A DNA stretch of 34,320 nt from an uncultured Thiodictyon sp. (GTDB lineage Bacteria > Pseudomonadota > Gammaproteobacteria > Chromatiales > Chromatiaceae). Shown here piece after piece: positions 6,948 to 18,631 of the stretch (the stretch's first letter is position 1; every line of letters starts with the position of its first letter). The notes beneath the pieces are model-generated. The model was not told where the DNA came from. It did no database searches and worked only from the letters and a program-made list of their open reading frames with translations. The DNA lies in NCBI GenBank assembly GCA_903837595.1, contig CAILVI010000575.1, positions 1 through 34,320 of the forward strand, given 5' to 3'. The position numbers and the translations under genes were made by a program.

Positions 6948-9258
6948 TCAAAGCTGGCGGGGAGCGGCCAGGACACAGCGCAACCCAATGAACCTGAACC
7001 GGTTCTCGGGCTCGTCCCTGAGCCGGAACGAGGAGCGCAGGCCCCTGGACCCAACGGAGAAGGCACCGCCGCGCAGCACGCGAGACGCACCGGGTTTTTG
7101 CTTGTCCACTGAATAGAAACTGTCGCACCACTCCCAGACATTGCCGGCGAGGTCCTCAATGCCGAGCGGCATCTGACGTGAGCGGGGGAAAAGCCCCACC
7201 GGGGAGGTCACCCCGAGACCGGCCTCAGCGCTGTTGCAGATCCTGTCCTTCCAGTCGCCACCCCAGGGGTACTCGTAACCCTGGGGTCCGCGCGCGGCGG
7301 CTTCCCATTCCCGCTCGCTGGGCAGGCGCCCCCCGGCCCAGCGGGAAAAGGCGTCTGCCTCCCAGAAGGAGACGCCCACCACCGGCTGGTTGGCGGTGTT
7401 GAAGCGGCTGTCCCGCCAATACGCCGGCAGACTCACGGACTCGGTCTCGCGCCAGGCCCAGACGTCCGCGGACCACCAGCGCGGCTCCCGGCAGGTTGAG
7501 CCCCTTGCGCGTGAGCATCTCGATCCAGTCGGCACAGACCACCGCGGGTGCGGGGTTAGCGCGGACCGCGGCGCGGTCCTGGGTCGCGAGCAGGTCGCGG
7601 GCGGCGTCCAGCGCCCACTGCTCGCCGTTGCGCTTCAACATGCGACCGAACAGGAAGCTCAGGGTGAGCCGCCACTCGGGGACCGGGGCACGCGCGGCGA
7701 CGACGGCCGTGAACCAGTCGGGCTCACGGCGGGTGCGGGCCAGGTGCTCGGCAGCCAGGAACTCCTGGACGCTCAGGTGGTAGAAGCCGGCCTCGCCGCT
7801 CCCGCGGCCGAGCAGCAGGCCGGAGCGCGAAAGCAACTCGTCGCGGCGCCCGGCGGCGGCGGTGGTCCCCGCCTCGGTGGCAGGGGTTGAGGTCGGCATA
7901 GTCGGTCAGGAGGCGCTCCACCTCCTCGCCCTGGGACGGGTCGGCGGCGGCGTACCAGCGGCGGATGAAGAGCGACTGGAGCCCCGCGTGGAGCGCGGCC
8001 AGCAGCGCCTCGGGCAGGTTCAGGCGGCGCAGGTCCTCGGGCCTGAGGCCATAGGGGCGGCTGGTGACCAGCAGGCGGTTGCCGACCCGGGTCCAATCGT
8101 CCAGCCCGTGCGAGAGCGCGTTGAGCAGGCAGGCGCGCGGGCAGGTCTGCCGGCGCCGGGGTCACCGGGGCAATAGAGTGACGCTTCGCCCAGGCGCCCG
8201 AGCAGGAGTTCGTGTTGCGGCCGGTCGTCTGGCCGTCCGTCCGGCGTGCCTTGGTCCGGCGGTGCGGCGGCGTGCCTGGCGGGCGTGATGGCGGGGACAT
8301 AGACCTGACTGAGCTGGGTGGAGTGTTGTGCCTGGACATCCAGACCCAGGAGCTCGACCGATTCGTACTGGCGGCGCAGCCAGTCCAGATAGTCGGGGGG
8401 CACGGCCGGCGCTTGGGTCGCGGGTGCGACCGAGCCCGGGGTCGTCTTGGGGGCCAGCGTGAAATCGGCCTGGCCCTCGGGGCAGCCGGGTTGGTTGCTG
8501 TCGATCTGCCAGGCGCCCTTGACCCAGGTGCGAAACCGCACCCGCACCCGCCGCGGTTCGGGCCACAGTTCGATCCACTGGAAGGCGTTGGGGTGGCGAC
8601 TGCCGTCGTAGATACAGCCGGCAGCTAGTTCCAGGCAGGCGCGGGCCGGATCGGGCGGCCGGATGTAGGCCGCCTCGCCCTCGTGCAGGTGTCCGCGCAG
8701 CACGAGATCCCGGTTCAGGTGGATGGCCTGGCCTGGCGCGACGCGTAGTAGAAGGCGACCTAGGCGTCGTGACGCCGCAGCAGACCCTGCCGCTCGTGGT
8801 GGTCCCGCAAGAGGTCGGCGACTGCCTCATGGGACCGCTCATCGAGCAGACCGTCCTGCATGAAGCGCACGCCCTTACCGACCAGGCCCCCCGATCCGCG
8901 TCGTGGTTGCCGGGCACCAGCAGCAGAGAGTCCCGTACCAGCGCTGGCGCGGATGGGAGCGACAAGTTAAGATGGCAATTACTGCACCAAGAAAGTCCCG
9001 TACCAGCGCTGGCGCGGATGGGAGCGACAAGGCTGGCCATAACTGACCCTCGAGCCAGGCGCGCGCCAGTGCATACTCCTCGGCCTTACCCGCAAAGGCC
9101 AAGTCGCCGGTGATGACCACGAGGTCCGCGGTTAGACCCGCGCTGACCTCACTGGCGATGAACCGCGTCAGCGCGGCCAGCACCGGGTCCGAGTCCCACG
9201 CCGTGCCGGCGCGCACATGGATGTCGGACAGATGTAGGAGGCGAATCGGGTCGTTCAT
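6948..9258 (-). pseudogene. Metallophosphoesterase-NACHT-FGE gene remnant (copy B)
   Basis: Read from ATG 9258, the order is: phosphoesterase start (MNDPIRLLHLSDIH, VITGDLAFAGKAEEY); a 65-bp duplication that shifts frame; VPGNHDADRG (near 8900); another shift; GHLHEGEAAYI (near 8690); the inter-domain segment PPDYLDWLRRQYESVELLGLD; and a P-loop start SLYCPGDPGAG (near 8165) with the Lys missing and a frame change. Next come LLVTSRPYGL, FYHLSVQEFLAAEHLA (near 7770), another shift near 7490-7535, and a FGE-sulfatase/SUMF1 C-terminus (PVVGVSFWEADAFSRWAGGRLPSEREW, NVWEWCDSFY, RVLRGGAF) ending at 6948. Walker B is deleted. At least five frame breaks make it non-functional as read. Related MPE-STAND and FGE fusions belong to proposed conflict or defence systems; a defence role here is inference. 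Confidence 0.8.
8929..9031. repeat. Direct repeat, 38 nt, 65-nt period
   Basis: A 38-nt sequence occurs at 8929-8966 and again, identical, at 8994-9031, with 27 nt of unrelated sequence (8967-8993) between. The copy distance of 65 nt is not a multiple of three, so the duplication alone breaks the metallophosphoesterase frame of copy B just before its GNHD motif. The arrangement suggests a small duplication with inserted filler DNA. Confidence 0.9.
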
Positions 9259-9287
9259 GGGTGCACAGGGCCGGGGGGGATGCGGGG

Positions 9288-9373
9288 GCGCCGCACCCCA
9301 GTACGGCCCGGTCTCGCGGCAACAGGCAATGCTGCGGTCGTGTGCGAGGCTTCGCCGCACTGGGGTGCGGCGC
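9288..9373. repeat. Perfect 15-nt inverted repeat
   Basis: GCGCCGCACCCCAGT at 9288-9302 is exactly reversed and complemented at 9359-9373, with a 56-nt spacer. It lies between the start of copy B and the 3' end of tatD. It resembles the REP-like palindromes scattered through high-GC gammaproteobacterial genomes. No T-run follows, so a Rho-independent terminator is not supported. Confidence 0.8.
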
Positions 9374-9400
9374 TCCCGGCCGACCTACACCATCTGCACA

Positions 9401-10195
9401 TCAAGGCGGAGTGAGGCGTGAGGGCGGCGACCCGAACAAACGGAAGTAGTTCTCGCTGGTGACCCGTGCCAGTTCTTCCACCGGTATCCCGCGCAGCTGG
9501 GCGATGCAGGCCGCGACCTGCGCGACGAAGCGGGGTTCGTTGGGCTTGCCCCGATGGGGGGCGGGGGCGAGATAGGGTGAGTCGGTCTCGATCAGTAGCC
9601 GCTCCAGTGGCACCTGGCGGGCGACCTCGCGCAGCGGAGCGGCGGCCTTGAAGGTGACGATGCCGGAGAAGGAGACGTAAAAGCCCAGGTCAAGGCCCTG
9701 GCGGGCGGTCTCCCAGTCCTCGGTGAAGCAGTGCAGCACCCCGCCGACGGCGTCTGCCCCTTCCTCACGCAGGATGCGGATGCAGTCCTGCCGTGCGTCG
9801 CGCATGTGAATGATGAGCGGCTTAGCGCAGGTGCGGGCGGCGGCGATGTGGGTCCGGAAGCGCTCGCGCTGCCATTCCAGGTCGCCCTCGCTGCGGAAAT
9901 AGTCGAGTCCGGTCTCGCCGATGGCGACATTGCGCGGGTCGGCCGCCAGTGCCACCAGGTCGGCGACGGATGGCGAGCCGCCCGCCGACTCATTGGGGTG
10001 GACGCCCACCGACACCGCGACCTGCGGGTAGGGGGCGATCAGCGCGCGCATGGCGCCGTAGCGCGGCAGGTCGATGGAAACGCACAGCAGGTGCGACACC
10101 CCGGCCTCCCGGGTGGCCGCCATCAGTCGGGCGAAGTCGCCCGCGTAAGGGGTCAGGTCGACCCGGTCGAGGTGGCAGTGGGAGTCGATGAGCAT
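9401..10195 (-). CDS. tatD: TatD-family metal-dependent hydrolase/DNase
   Basis: A 264-residue TIM-barrel hydrolase of the TatD/YcfH family, implicated in DNA repair or D-aminoacyl-tRNA quality control. Metal ligands are visible: H6 and H8 in DSHCHLD, E94 in IGETGLDYF, H130 in PLIIHMRDA, H155 in LHCFTED and D205 in ETDSPYLAP. The length is typical. ATG 10195 follows an AGGA Shine-Dalgarno sequence. It is the last gene of the long minus-strand run, 6 nt after pilZ, which is the usual tmk-holB-pilZ-tatD order. In that genomic context it corresponds to the E. coli YcfH paralogue rather than the TatD of the Tat operon. Confidence 0.94.
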   Translation of the reverse strand: MLIDSHCHLDRVDLTPYAGDFARLMAATREAGVSHLLCVSIDLPRYGAMRALIAPYPQVAVSVGVHPNESAGGSPSVADLVALAADPRNVAIGETGLDYFRSEGDLEWQRERFRTHIAAARTCAKPLIIHMRDARQDCIRILREEGADAVGGVLHCFTEDWETARQGLDLGFYVSFSGIVTFKAAAPLREVARQVPLERLLIETDSPYLAPAPHRGKPNEPRFVAQVAACIAQLRGIPVEELARVTSENYFRLFGSPPSRLTPP

Positions 10196-10201
10196 GGTGT
10201 C

Positions 10202-10585
10202 CTACATGGTATGCGTCGGCCGCTCGGAGGTGAGCAGACCGACTAAATATTCCTCGATTTTGCGCCGCGCCACGCCCTTGTCCTGCTCGCTGAATTGCAC
10301 GCCCACCCCCACCGCCCGGTTGCCCTCGGCCCCGGGCGGAGTGACCCAGATCACCTTGCCGGCGACCGGGATGCGGTCGGGCTCCTCCATCAACTGGAGC
10401 AGCAGGAAGATCTCGTCCCCCAGTTGGTAGCGTTTGGTGGTGGGGATGAAGAGCCCGCCATTGCGGATGAAGGGCATGAAGGCGGCGTAGAGTGCGGCCT
10501 TGTCCTTGATGGCGAAGCTCAGGATACGCTGCTGGCCGCCGACGGAGCCGCTCATCGGTCCATTCGGTGTTAGGGGGGTACTCAT
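10202..10585 (-). CDS. pilZ: PilZ-domain protein, type IV pilus type
   Basis: A 127-residue PilZ-domain protein. The conserved block runs from about residue 18 (QRILSFAIKDKAALYAAFMPF) through NGGLFIPTTKRYQLGDEIFLLLQL to VGVGVQFSEQD. It lacks the RxxxR and DxSxxG pair needed to bind cyclic di-GMP; NGGLFI stands where DxSxxG would be. This is normal for the PilZ subgroup that interacts with PilB and FimX in type IV pilus assembly. The position between holB and tatD is the classical pilZ location. ATG 10585 has a strong AAGGAG sequence 9 nt upstream. Confidence 0.92.
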   Translation of the reverse strand: MSTPLTPNGPMSGSVGGQQRILSFAIKDKAALYAAFMPFIRNGGLFIPTTKRYQLGDEIFLLLQLMEEPDRIPVAGKVIWVTPPGAEGNRAVGVGVQFSEQDKGVARRKIEEYLVGLLTSERPTHTM

Positions 10586-10653
10586 GAGGCGCGCTCCTTG
10601 TTGATGTTCTGTGATCGGCCGGTGGGACGACCGCTGCCATGGCCCCGCGGTGC

Positions 10654-12302
<1,649 letters not shown>

Positions 12303-13322
12303 CTAGGGTCCCGGTTGGCTTGGAGCCTTGTGGAGTTGATATTCACGTACCGCCCGGTTGTGTTGCTCCAGGGTAGCGGAGAAGACGTGTCCGCCGTCGC
12401 CCCGTGCGACGAAATAGAGGCTGTCACCCGCCGCCGGGTGCAGGGCGGCGTGGATCGCGGCGCGGCCGGGCAGCGCAATGGGGGTCGGCGGCAGCCCGGT
12501 GATGACATAGGTGTTGTAGGGGGTGGCCTCCCGCAGGTCCGCGCGGCGCAGATTGCCGTCGAAGCGCTCCCCCATCCCGTAGATCACCGTCGGATCGGTC
12601 TGGAGCCGCATCCCGGCGTTCAGTCGCCGCACGAAGACCCCGCCGATTTCCGGGCGCTCGGCGGCTAGACCGGTCTCCTTTTCGATGATCGAGGCGAGGA
12701 TCAGGGCCTCATAGGGGGTCTTGAGCGGCAGCCCGGTGGCCCGCCCATCCCATTCGCCGGCGAGCACCTGATCCATGCGTTGCAGGGCGCGGCGCAGCAC
12801 ATCCACCCCGGTAGTGTGTCTGGGGAAACTGTAGGTGTCCGGGAAGAAGCGTCCCTCCGGGTGCTTCCCGGGGTGACCCAGGGCGGCCATCAGTGACTCA
12901 TCGGTGGCTGCGGCGAGGTCGTCACCGAAGTGGCCATCGGCCAGGATCGCCGCCACCGCCTGGCGGAAGGTCCAGCCCTCCACCACGGTGATGGGATATT
13001 GAATCACCCGCCCTGACACCAGTCGATCAAGGACCGCGCCCGGGGTCATGCCTTGGGTCAGCTCGAATTCGCCGGCCTTGAAGCGGGCGCCGTCGCGGCG
13101 TTGATGGGCGAGCAGGAGCAGATAATAGGGGTGGCGGATGAAACCGCGGGCGGTCAGTGCGTCCGCGATCTGGCGGGCGCCGTTGCCACGCTGGACCTCG
13201 AACACCACCGTCGGCTCGCTGATGCGCACCGGTGCGGCGATGAAGCGCTGGTAGTCGAGCCAGACCCCACCCGCCAGGATGCCCACACCCAGTAGGAGTG
13301 CGGCGAGTGCAGATCGCATCAT
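12303..13322 (-). CDS. mltG: Endolytic murein transglycosylase MltG
   Basis: An inner-membrane lytic transglycosylase (YceG) that cuts nascent glycan strands and limits their length. From ATG 13322 there are 339 residues. They comprise one N-terminal membrane segment (about 4-22), a LysM-like region (about 40-100), and the YceG catalytic domain. The catalytic Glu is E214 in LASIIEKETG. Other family motifs are EGRFFPDTYSF, RRLNAGMRLQTDPTVIYG and PYNTYVITGLPPTPI. The ATG overlaps the pabC stop as ATGA. It lies between pabC and tmk, the standard gammaproteobacterial order. Confidence 0.95.
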   Translation of the reverse strand: MMRSALAALLLGVGILAGGVWLDYQRFIAAPVRISEPTVVFEVQRGNGARQIADALTARGFIRHPYYLLLLAHQRRDGARFKAGEFELTQGMTPGAVLDRLVSGRVIQYPITVVEGWTFRQAVAAILADGHFGDDLAAATDESLMAALGHPGKHPEGRFFPDTYSFPRHTTGVDVLRRALQRMDQVLAGEWDGRATGLPLKTPYEALILASIIEKETGLAAERPEIGGVFVRRLNAGMRLQTDPTVIYGMGERFDGNLRRADLREATPYNTYVITGLPPTPIALPGRAAIHAALHPAAGDSLYFVARGDGGHVFSATLEQHNRAVREYQLHKAPSQPGP

Positions 13323-14209
13323 CGCTTCGGCCACTCCGCGACCTGGGCCGCCGCGCCGACGGCCTTGAGCAGGCTCCAGGGCAGACGTCCCAGGTCATAG
13401 TCGCGCCCGTCCAGCCGACGGATCGGCCAGACCCCGATCAGCGAATTGGTCAGAAAGAGTCCTGGCGCTTCGCGCAGTGCGCGGGGCGGCAGGTCCCGCT
13501 CCCGGCAATCGAGCCCCTGACGGCTGGCCATCTCCAGCGTCAGTGCGCGCACCGTGCCGGCGATTCCGGCCAAGTCGAGGACCGGCGTCAACAGGGTCGT
13601 ACCGGTCCAGAGAAACAGGTTGGTCATGGTCCCGCCGATCACTTGCCCATCTTCCCGGAGCATCAACCCCTCTGCAATCTGCGGATCGGTCCACTCGGCG
13701 CGTGCCAGCACGCTATCCAAGCGATTGAGATGTTTGATTCCCGCCAGTGTGCGATTCTGGGAGGTGCGAGTCAGGCAAAAACGTACACTGACACCGTCCG
13801 TGCCCCAGTCCTCTGGCCAGGTGGGGAGCGGGTAGAGCAGCAGGGCGCGGCGTGGTTGTGGGTCCGCGCATGGGCCGTAGCCACGTCCGCCAATTCCCCG
13901 GGTCATCAGGATCTTGAGTACCGCCGTGTCGATTCCCTGGAGCAGGTTGCGGACCTCGTCCTCGAGGCGCTCCAGCGGTGGTGCGGGTATGCCTAAACGG
14001 GCGCAGCCAAGCGTCAGGCGGGCCAGGTGCCTGGGCCACTGGCAGGGTTTTCCATCACGGATGAGGACGGTCTCGAAGAGACCGTCGCCATAGGTGAGAC
14101 CCCGATCCCAGATCGGCACCAGGTCCGCCCCGGCCCCATCGATCAGGACCCGGAGCGGTCCTGTATCGGTCGGGGGGGCGGTTGTCGTCGTTCCCTCGCA
14201 TGGGGCCAT
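13319..14209 (-). CDS. pabC: Aminodeoxychorismate lyase
   Basis: A PLP enzyme of fold type IV that releases pyruvate from 4-amino-4-deoxychorismate to give p-aminobenzoate for folate. In 296 residues it shows the start motif DRGLTYGDGLFETV (35-48), the PLP lysine K159 in LAGIKHLNRLD, the family motif GTMTNLFLW, and GVWPIRRLDGR near the C-terminus. About 15 low-complexity residues (EGTTTTAPPTDTG) precede the domain, so a later start is possible. Its stop overlaps mltG by 4 nt, and fabF ends 25 nt upstream. Confidence 0.93.
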   Translation of the reverse strand: MAPCEGTTTTAPPTDTGPLRVLIDGAGADLVPIWDRGLTYGDGLFETVLIRDGKPCQWPRHLARLTLGCARLGIPAPPLERLEDEVRNLLQGIDTAVLKILMTRGIGGRGYGPCADPQPRRALLLYPLPTWPEDWGTDGVSVRFCLTRTSQNRTLAGIKHLNRLDSVLARAEWTDPQIAEGLMLREDGQVIGGTMTNLFLWTGTTLLTPVLDLAGIAGTVRALTLEMASRQGLDCRERDLPPRALREAPGLFLTNSLIGVWPIRRLDGRDYDLGRLPWSLLKAVGAAAQVAEWPKR

Positions 14210-14234
14210 CTGTACCCTCAGGCCCGCGTCCAGG

Positions 14235-15473
14235 TTAGGGACGACGGAAGATCAGGGTCCCGTTGGTCCCGCCGAAACCGAAGGAGTTGCTCAAGGCCAC
14301 GTCGATGCGCATCTCGCGCGCCGTGTTGGGGACGTAGTCGAGATCACAGTCCGGATCGGGGGTTTCGTAGTTGATGGTGGGCGGCGCGACCTGATCGCGG
14401 AGCGCCAGGATGGTGAAGATGGCCTCGGCCCCACCGGCCGCGCCAAGCATGTGCCCGGTCATGGACTTGGTGGAACTCACCGCAACTTGATAGGCCAAGT
14501 CGCCGAAGGTCCGCTTGATGGCCATGGTCTCGGCCGCGTCGCCGGCCGGGGTGGAGGTGCCGTGGGCGTTGATGTAGTGGACCTGATCGCGGTTGACGCC
14601 CGCATCGCTCATGGCCAGCAGCATGCATTCGGAGGCACCTTCGCCATTCTCCGAGGGGGAGGTCATGTGGTAGGCGTCGGAGTTCATCCCGACCCCGATC
14701 AGTTCCGCATAGATCGGCGCGCCGCGGGCGACCGCCCGCTCGTACTCCTCCAACACGACCACGCCGGCCCCGTCGCTCAACACGAAACCGTCCCGCTCCT
14801 TGTCGAATGGCCGGCTGGCGCGCTCCGGGTCATCGTTGCGGGTGGACAGGGCGCGGGCCGCGGCGAAGCCACCCAAGCCGACCGGGGAGGTCGCCATCTC
14901 GGCGCCGCCCGCGATCATGACGTCCACGTAGCCGTGGCGAATCATGATGGCCGCCTCACCGATATTGTGACTGCCGGTGCTGCACGCGGAGACGATCGAG
15001 TAGTTCGGTCCCTTGAGTCCGAACTTGATCGAGAGATCGCCTGCGACCATGTTGATAATGTTAGCCGGCACGAAGAACGGCGAGATCCGCCGCGGCCCCT
15101 TGGAGCGATAGGCCTCGTAGTTGTTCTCGATGCCGGTGATCCCGCCGATGCCGGAGCCGATGGCCACCCCGATGCGTCGACAGTTGGACTCGTCGATGAC
15201 GAGGCCGGAGTCGGCGATGGCCTGGCAGCCGGCTGCCATGCCATAGTGGATGAATTTGTCCATCTTCTTGGAATCCTTTTCCGAGACATAGACGGTCGGA
15301 TCAAAGCCGTAGATCGGACCGCCGAAGCGCGTACTGAACGGCCCCACGTCGAAGTGGGTGATCGGCTTGATTCCGCTCCTGCCGGCAAGGATATTGCTCC
15401 AGGACGATTGGACGTCCAAACCTACCGGCGCCACCAAACCCAGTCCGGTGACCACGACCCTTCTGACTGTCAT
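14235..15473 (-). CDS. fabF: Beta-ketoacyl-ACP synthase II
   Basis: Condensing enzyme that elongates acyl-ACP with malonyl-ACP (KAS II). The 412-residue thiolase-fold protein has the catalytic triad C164 in [11 protein letters not shown]304 in [11 protein letters not shown] and H341 in [12 protein letters not shown]. The C-terminal [11 protein letters not shown] is intact. ATG 15473 begins [18 protein letters not shown], typical for FabF. It follows acpP by 98 nt, the usual acpP-fabF pairing. Confidence 0.97.
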   Translation of the reverse strand: MTVRRVVVTGLGLVAPVGLDVQSSWSNILAGRSGIKPITHFDVGPFSTRFGGPIYGFDPTVYVSEKDSKKMDKFIHYGMAAGCQAIADSGLVIDESNCRRIGVAIGSGIGGITGIENNYEAYRSKGPRRISPFFVPANIINMVAGDLSIKFGLKGPNYSIVSACSTGSHNIGEAAIMIRHGYVDVMIAGGAEMATSPVGLGGFAAARALSTRNDDPERASRPFDKERDGFVLSDGAGVVVLEEYERAVARGAPIYAELIGVGMNSDAYHMTSPSENGEGASECMLLAMSDAGVNRDQVHYINAHGTSTPAGDAAETMAIKRTFGDLAYQVAVSSTKSMTGHMLGAAGGAEAIFTILALRDQVAPPTINYETPDPDCDLDYVPNTAREMRIDVALSNSFGFGGTNGTLIFRRP

Positions 15474-15571
15474 TACCTACCCCTCTTGCTCGGAATGACC
15501 TGACGGGCAAGCGCCGCACGCGAAGTCCTTATCATCGGGCGGCGGCCGTTCCGTCATCGAAGCAGCGCGCC

Positions 15572-15808
15572 TCAGGCAAGGTGCTCGTTGATGTAGTTGA
15601 TCGCTTGCTGCACGGTGGTGATCTTCTCCGCGTCCTCGTCAGGGATCTCGGTCTCGAACTCCTCTTCGAGGGCCATCACCAGTTCTACGGTATCGAGGGA
15701 ATCCGCGCCAAGATCGTCGACGAAGGAGGCCTCGAGGGTCACCTCTTCTTCTTTGACGCCTAACTGCTCGATGACGATCTTCCGAACTCGCTCTTCAACG
15801 CTGCTCAT
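15572..15808 (-). CDS. acpP: Acyl carrier protein
   Basis: A 78-residue acidic carrier that holds growing acyl chains on a 4'-phosphopantetheine arm. The arm attaches at S37 in the conserved [21 protein letters not shown] 15808 has a GGAGGA Shine-Dalgarno sequence a few nt upstream, which decides it over an in-frame start 24 nt earlier. The 153-nt gap before it is the longest inside the fab cluster and probably holds an extra promoter, in keeping with the very high ACP levels known in bacteria. Confidence 0.98.
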   Translation of the reverse strand: MSSVEERVRKIVIEQLGVKEEEVTLEASFVDDLGADSLDTVELVMALEEEFETEIPDEDAEKITTVQQAINYINEHLA

Positions 15809-15859
15809 GAGTCTGAATCCTCCGAAAGGCAAAAGACGGCCCGGGGCGGGCCAGACGGT

Positions 15860-15889
15860 ATTCTAGTGACAATCGACGGGCGATGAAAG
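15860..15889 (-). promoter_or_regulatory. Possible acpP promoter
   Basis: On the minus strand CTTTCA (15889-15884) and TAGAAT (15865-15860) are separated by 18 nt and lie about 50 nt upstream of the acpP ATG. TAGAAT is a good -10 element; the -35 element matches the sigma-70 consensus only partly. The fabG-acpP gap is otherwise empty. Confidence 0.35.
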
Positions 15890-15961
15890 CCGATAACGGC
15901 GCCCAGGCCAATCAATTAACCAGATGATTTTACTCGGGTTCAAGCCAAAGTCGGCCGACCC

Positions 15962-16702
15962 TCAGGCCATGTACATCCCGCCGTTGACGTGCAATGTCTC
16001 GCCGGTGATGTAGGCGGCGTGGCGGGAAGCCAGGAAGACGACCGCCGCGGCGACCTCCTCCGGCAGACCAAAGCGACCCAGCGGCACACCCCCGAGGATG
16101 ATCGCTTGCTGGGCCTCGGGCAGTGCCCGCGTCATGTCGGTGTCGATCAGCCCGGGGGCGATGCAGTTGACCGTGATGGCGCGGGACCCGACCTCGCGGG
16201 CCAGGGATTTGGTGAATCCCATCATACCGGCTTTGGCCGCGGCATAGTTTGCTTGTCCAGCGTTGCCCATGGTGGCGACGACGGAGGTGATGTTGATGAT
16301 GCGGCCTTTGCGCGCCTTGGTCATGCTGCGCAGGCACGCCTTCGACATCCGGTAGACGGACCCGAGGTTGGTGTCGATGACCGCGTCCCACTCATCCTCT
16401 TTCATACGCATTAAGAGGTTATCGCGGGTGATTCCGGCATTGTTGACGAGGATGCTGGGCGCGCCCAGGCACTGCGTCAAGGTCTCCATGGCTGCCTCGA
16501 TCGAGGCGGGATCGGCGACATCAAGCACCAGCCCCAGGCCCTGATGGCCGGCGTCCGTCAGCGCCTGCGTGACGCCGTCGGCACCGCCCTGGGTGGTCGC
16601 GGTGCCGGCGACCACGGCGCCCTGTGCGGCCAGCGCAGCCGCAATAGCGCGGCCGATGCCGCGTGAGGCCCCAGTGACCAGTGCGATTTCACCCCTGAGC
16701 AT
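15962..16702 (-). CDS. fabG: 3-oxoacyl-ACP reductase
   Basis: NADPH-dependent reductase that converts 3-oxoacyl-ACP to 3-hydroxyacyl-ACP. The 246-residue short-chain dehydrogenase has the cofactor loop GASRGIG (11-17), NNAG (87-90), and the catalytic S140, Y153 and K157 in NITSVV and QANYAAAKAG. The C-terminal GETLHVNGGMYMA is the family signature. ATG 16702 overlaps the end of fabD by 14 nt. Confidence 0.97.
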   Translation of the reverse strand: MLRGEIALVTGASRGIGRAIAAALAAQGAVVAGTATTQGGADGVTQALTDAGHQGLGLVLDVADPASIEAAMETLTQCLGAPSILVNNAGITRDNLLMRMKEDEWDAVIDTNLGSVYRMSKACLRSMTKARKGRIINITSVVATMGNAGQANYAAAKAGMMGFTKSLAREVGSRAITVNCIAPGLIDTDMTRALPEAQQAIILGGVPLGRFGLPEEVAAAVVFLASRHAAYITGETLHVNGGMYMA

Positions 16703-17651
16703 GGGTCGTCTCCTCGTGCGCTGCGGTGAGTGCCGCGGCCAGCGTTTCCGGGTCGAAGACCGGCGCCGTGGTCATGGCCTTATCGATACGTTTGTTGAGC
16801 CCGGTCAGCACTTTGCCCGGGCCGAATTCGAGGGCGAGACGCACGCCGGCAGCGCTCATGGCCTCAATGGTCTCCACCCAGCGCACCGGCCGGTAGAGCT
16901 GCATGCACAGCCGCGTGCTCAGCCCCTCGACCGAGTCCGCCGCGGCGACATCGACATTGTGCAACACCGGCACCCGTGGGGGGTGCAGATCCAGTGCGGA
17001 CAGGGCCTGCGCCAGTTGGATCGCCGCCGGGCGCATCAGCGCACAGTGCGAGGGTACGCTGACCGGCAGGGGCAGGGCGCGCTTGGCTCCCGCCGCCTTG
17101 CTGGCACGGATCGCGCGAGCGACGGCCGCGGCCTCACCGGCGATGACGACCTGGCCGGGGGCGTTGAAATTCACTGCCTCCAGCACGGCCCCCTGCGCCT
17201 GTTCGGCGCAGAGCGCCACCGCCTGCGCATCAGTCAGGCCGATCAGCGCGGCCATGGCCCCTTGGCCGAGCGGGACTGCGGCCTGCATGAATTGGGCGCG
17301 CGCGGCGGCCAACCGGACACCGTCGGCGAGACTCAAGGTCTCGGCCGCGACCAGTGCCGTGTATTCGCCCAGGCTGTGTCCAGCCATGATGGTCGGCGTC
17401 GGTCCGCCCTGGGCCTGCCAGACCCGCCACACGGCGACCCCGGCGGTGAGCATGGCCGGCTGGGTGTTCTCGGTCTGATCGAGCGCTTGGGCGGGGCCGG
17501 TGCTCACGAGCGCCCAGAGGTCGCGATTGAGTGCATCGGAGGCCTCCGCGAAGGTCTCGCGGACCAGCGGGAAGGCGGCGGCCAGCGCGTCGAGCATCCC
17601 GACGGACTGCGAGCCCTGGCCGGGAAAACAGCCTGCAAGTGGTGTTGTCAT
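16689..17651 (-). CDS. fabD: Malonyl-CoA:ACP transacylase
   Basis: Moves malonyl from CoA to ACP to supply extender units for fatty-acid synthesis. Length is 320 residues. It has CFPGQGSQSVGM near the N-terminus, the nucleophile S93 in GHSLGEY, and the catalytic H202 in VPSHCALM. The later motif EFGPGKVLTGLNKRI is also present. It is 23 nt downstream of fabH and overlaps fabG. Confidence 0.97.
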   Translation of the reverse strand: MTTPLAGCFPGQGSQSVGMLDALAAAFPLVRETFAEASDALNRDLWALVSTGPAQALDQTENTQPAMLTAGVAVWRVWQAQGGPTPTIMAGHSLGEYTALVAAETLSLADGVRLAAARAQFMQAAVPLGQGAMAALIGLTDAQAVALCAEQAQGAVLEAVNFNAPGQVVIAGEAAAVARAIRASKAAGAKRALPLPVSVPSHCALMRPAAIQLAQALSALDLHPPRVPVLHNVDVAAADSVEGLSTRLCMQLYRPVRWVETIEAMSAAGVRLALEFGPGKVLTGLNKRIDKAMTTAPVFDPETLAAALTAAHEETTHAQG

Positions 17652-17674
17652 GTGCGTCTGTAACGAGCCGAAGG

Positions 17675-18630
<956 letters not shown>

Positions 18631-18631
<1 letters not shown>

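Noticed and set aside
6948-7090. Diversity-generating retroelement variable region in the FGE end
   Set aside because: There is no reverse transcriptase, accessory gene or template repeat in the window, and no cluster of AAY codons; kept only as an idea to test genome-wide.
14094-15503. 469-codon plus-strand frame opposite fabF and pabC
   Set aside because: It is antisense to a complete FabF with its catalytic triad, and its His/Asp/Gly/Val-rich composition is that of a mirror frame.
16569-17663. 364-codon plus-strand frame opposite fabD and fabG
   Set aside because: Antisense to two intact fatty-acid synthesis genes; no recognisable domain or start signal.
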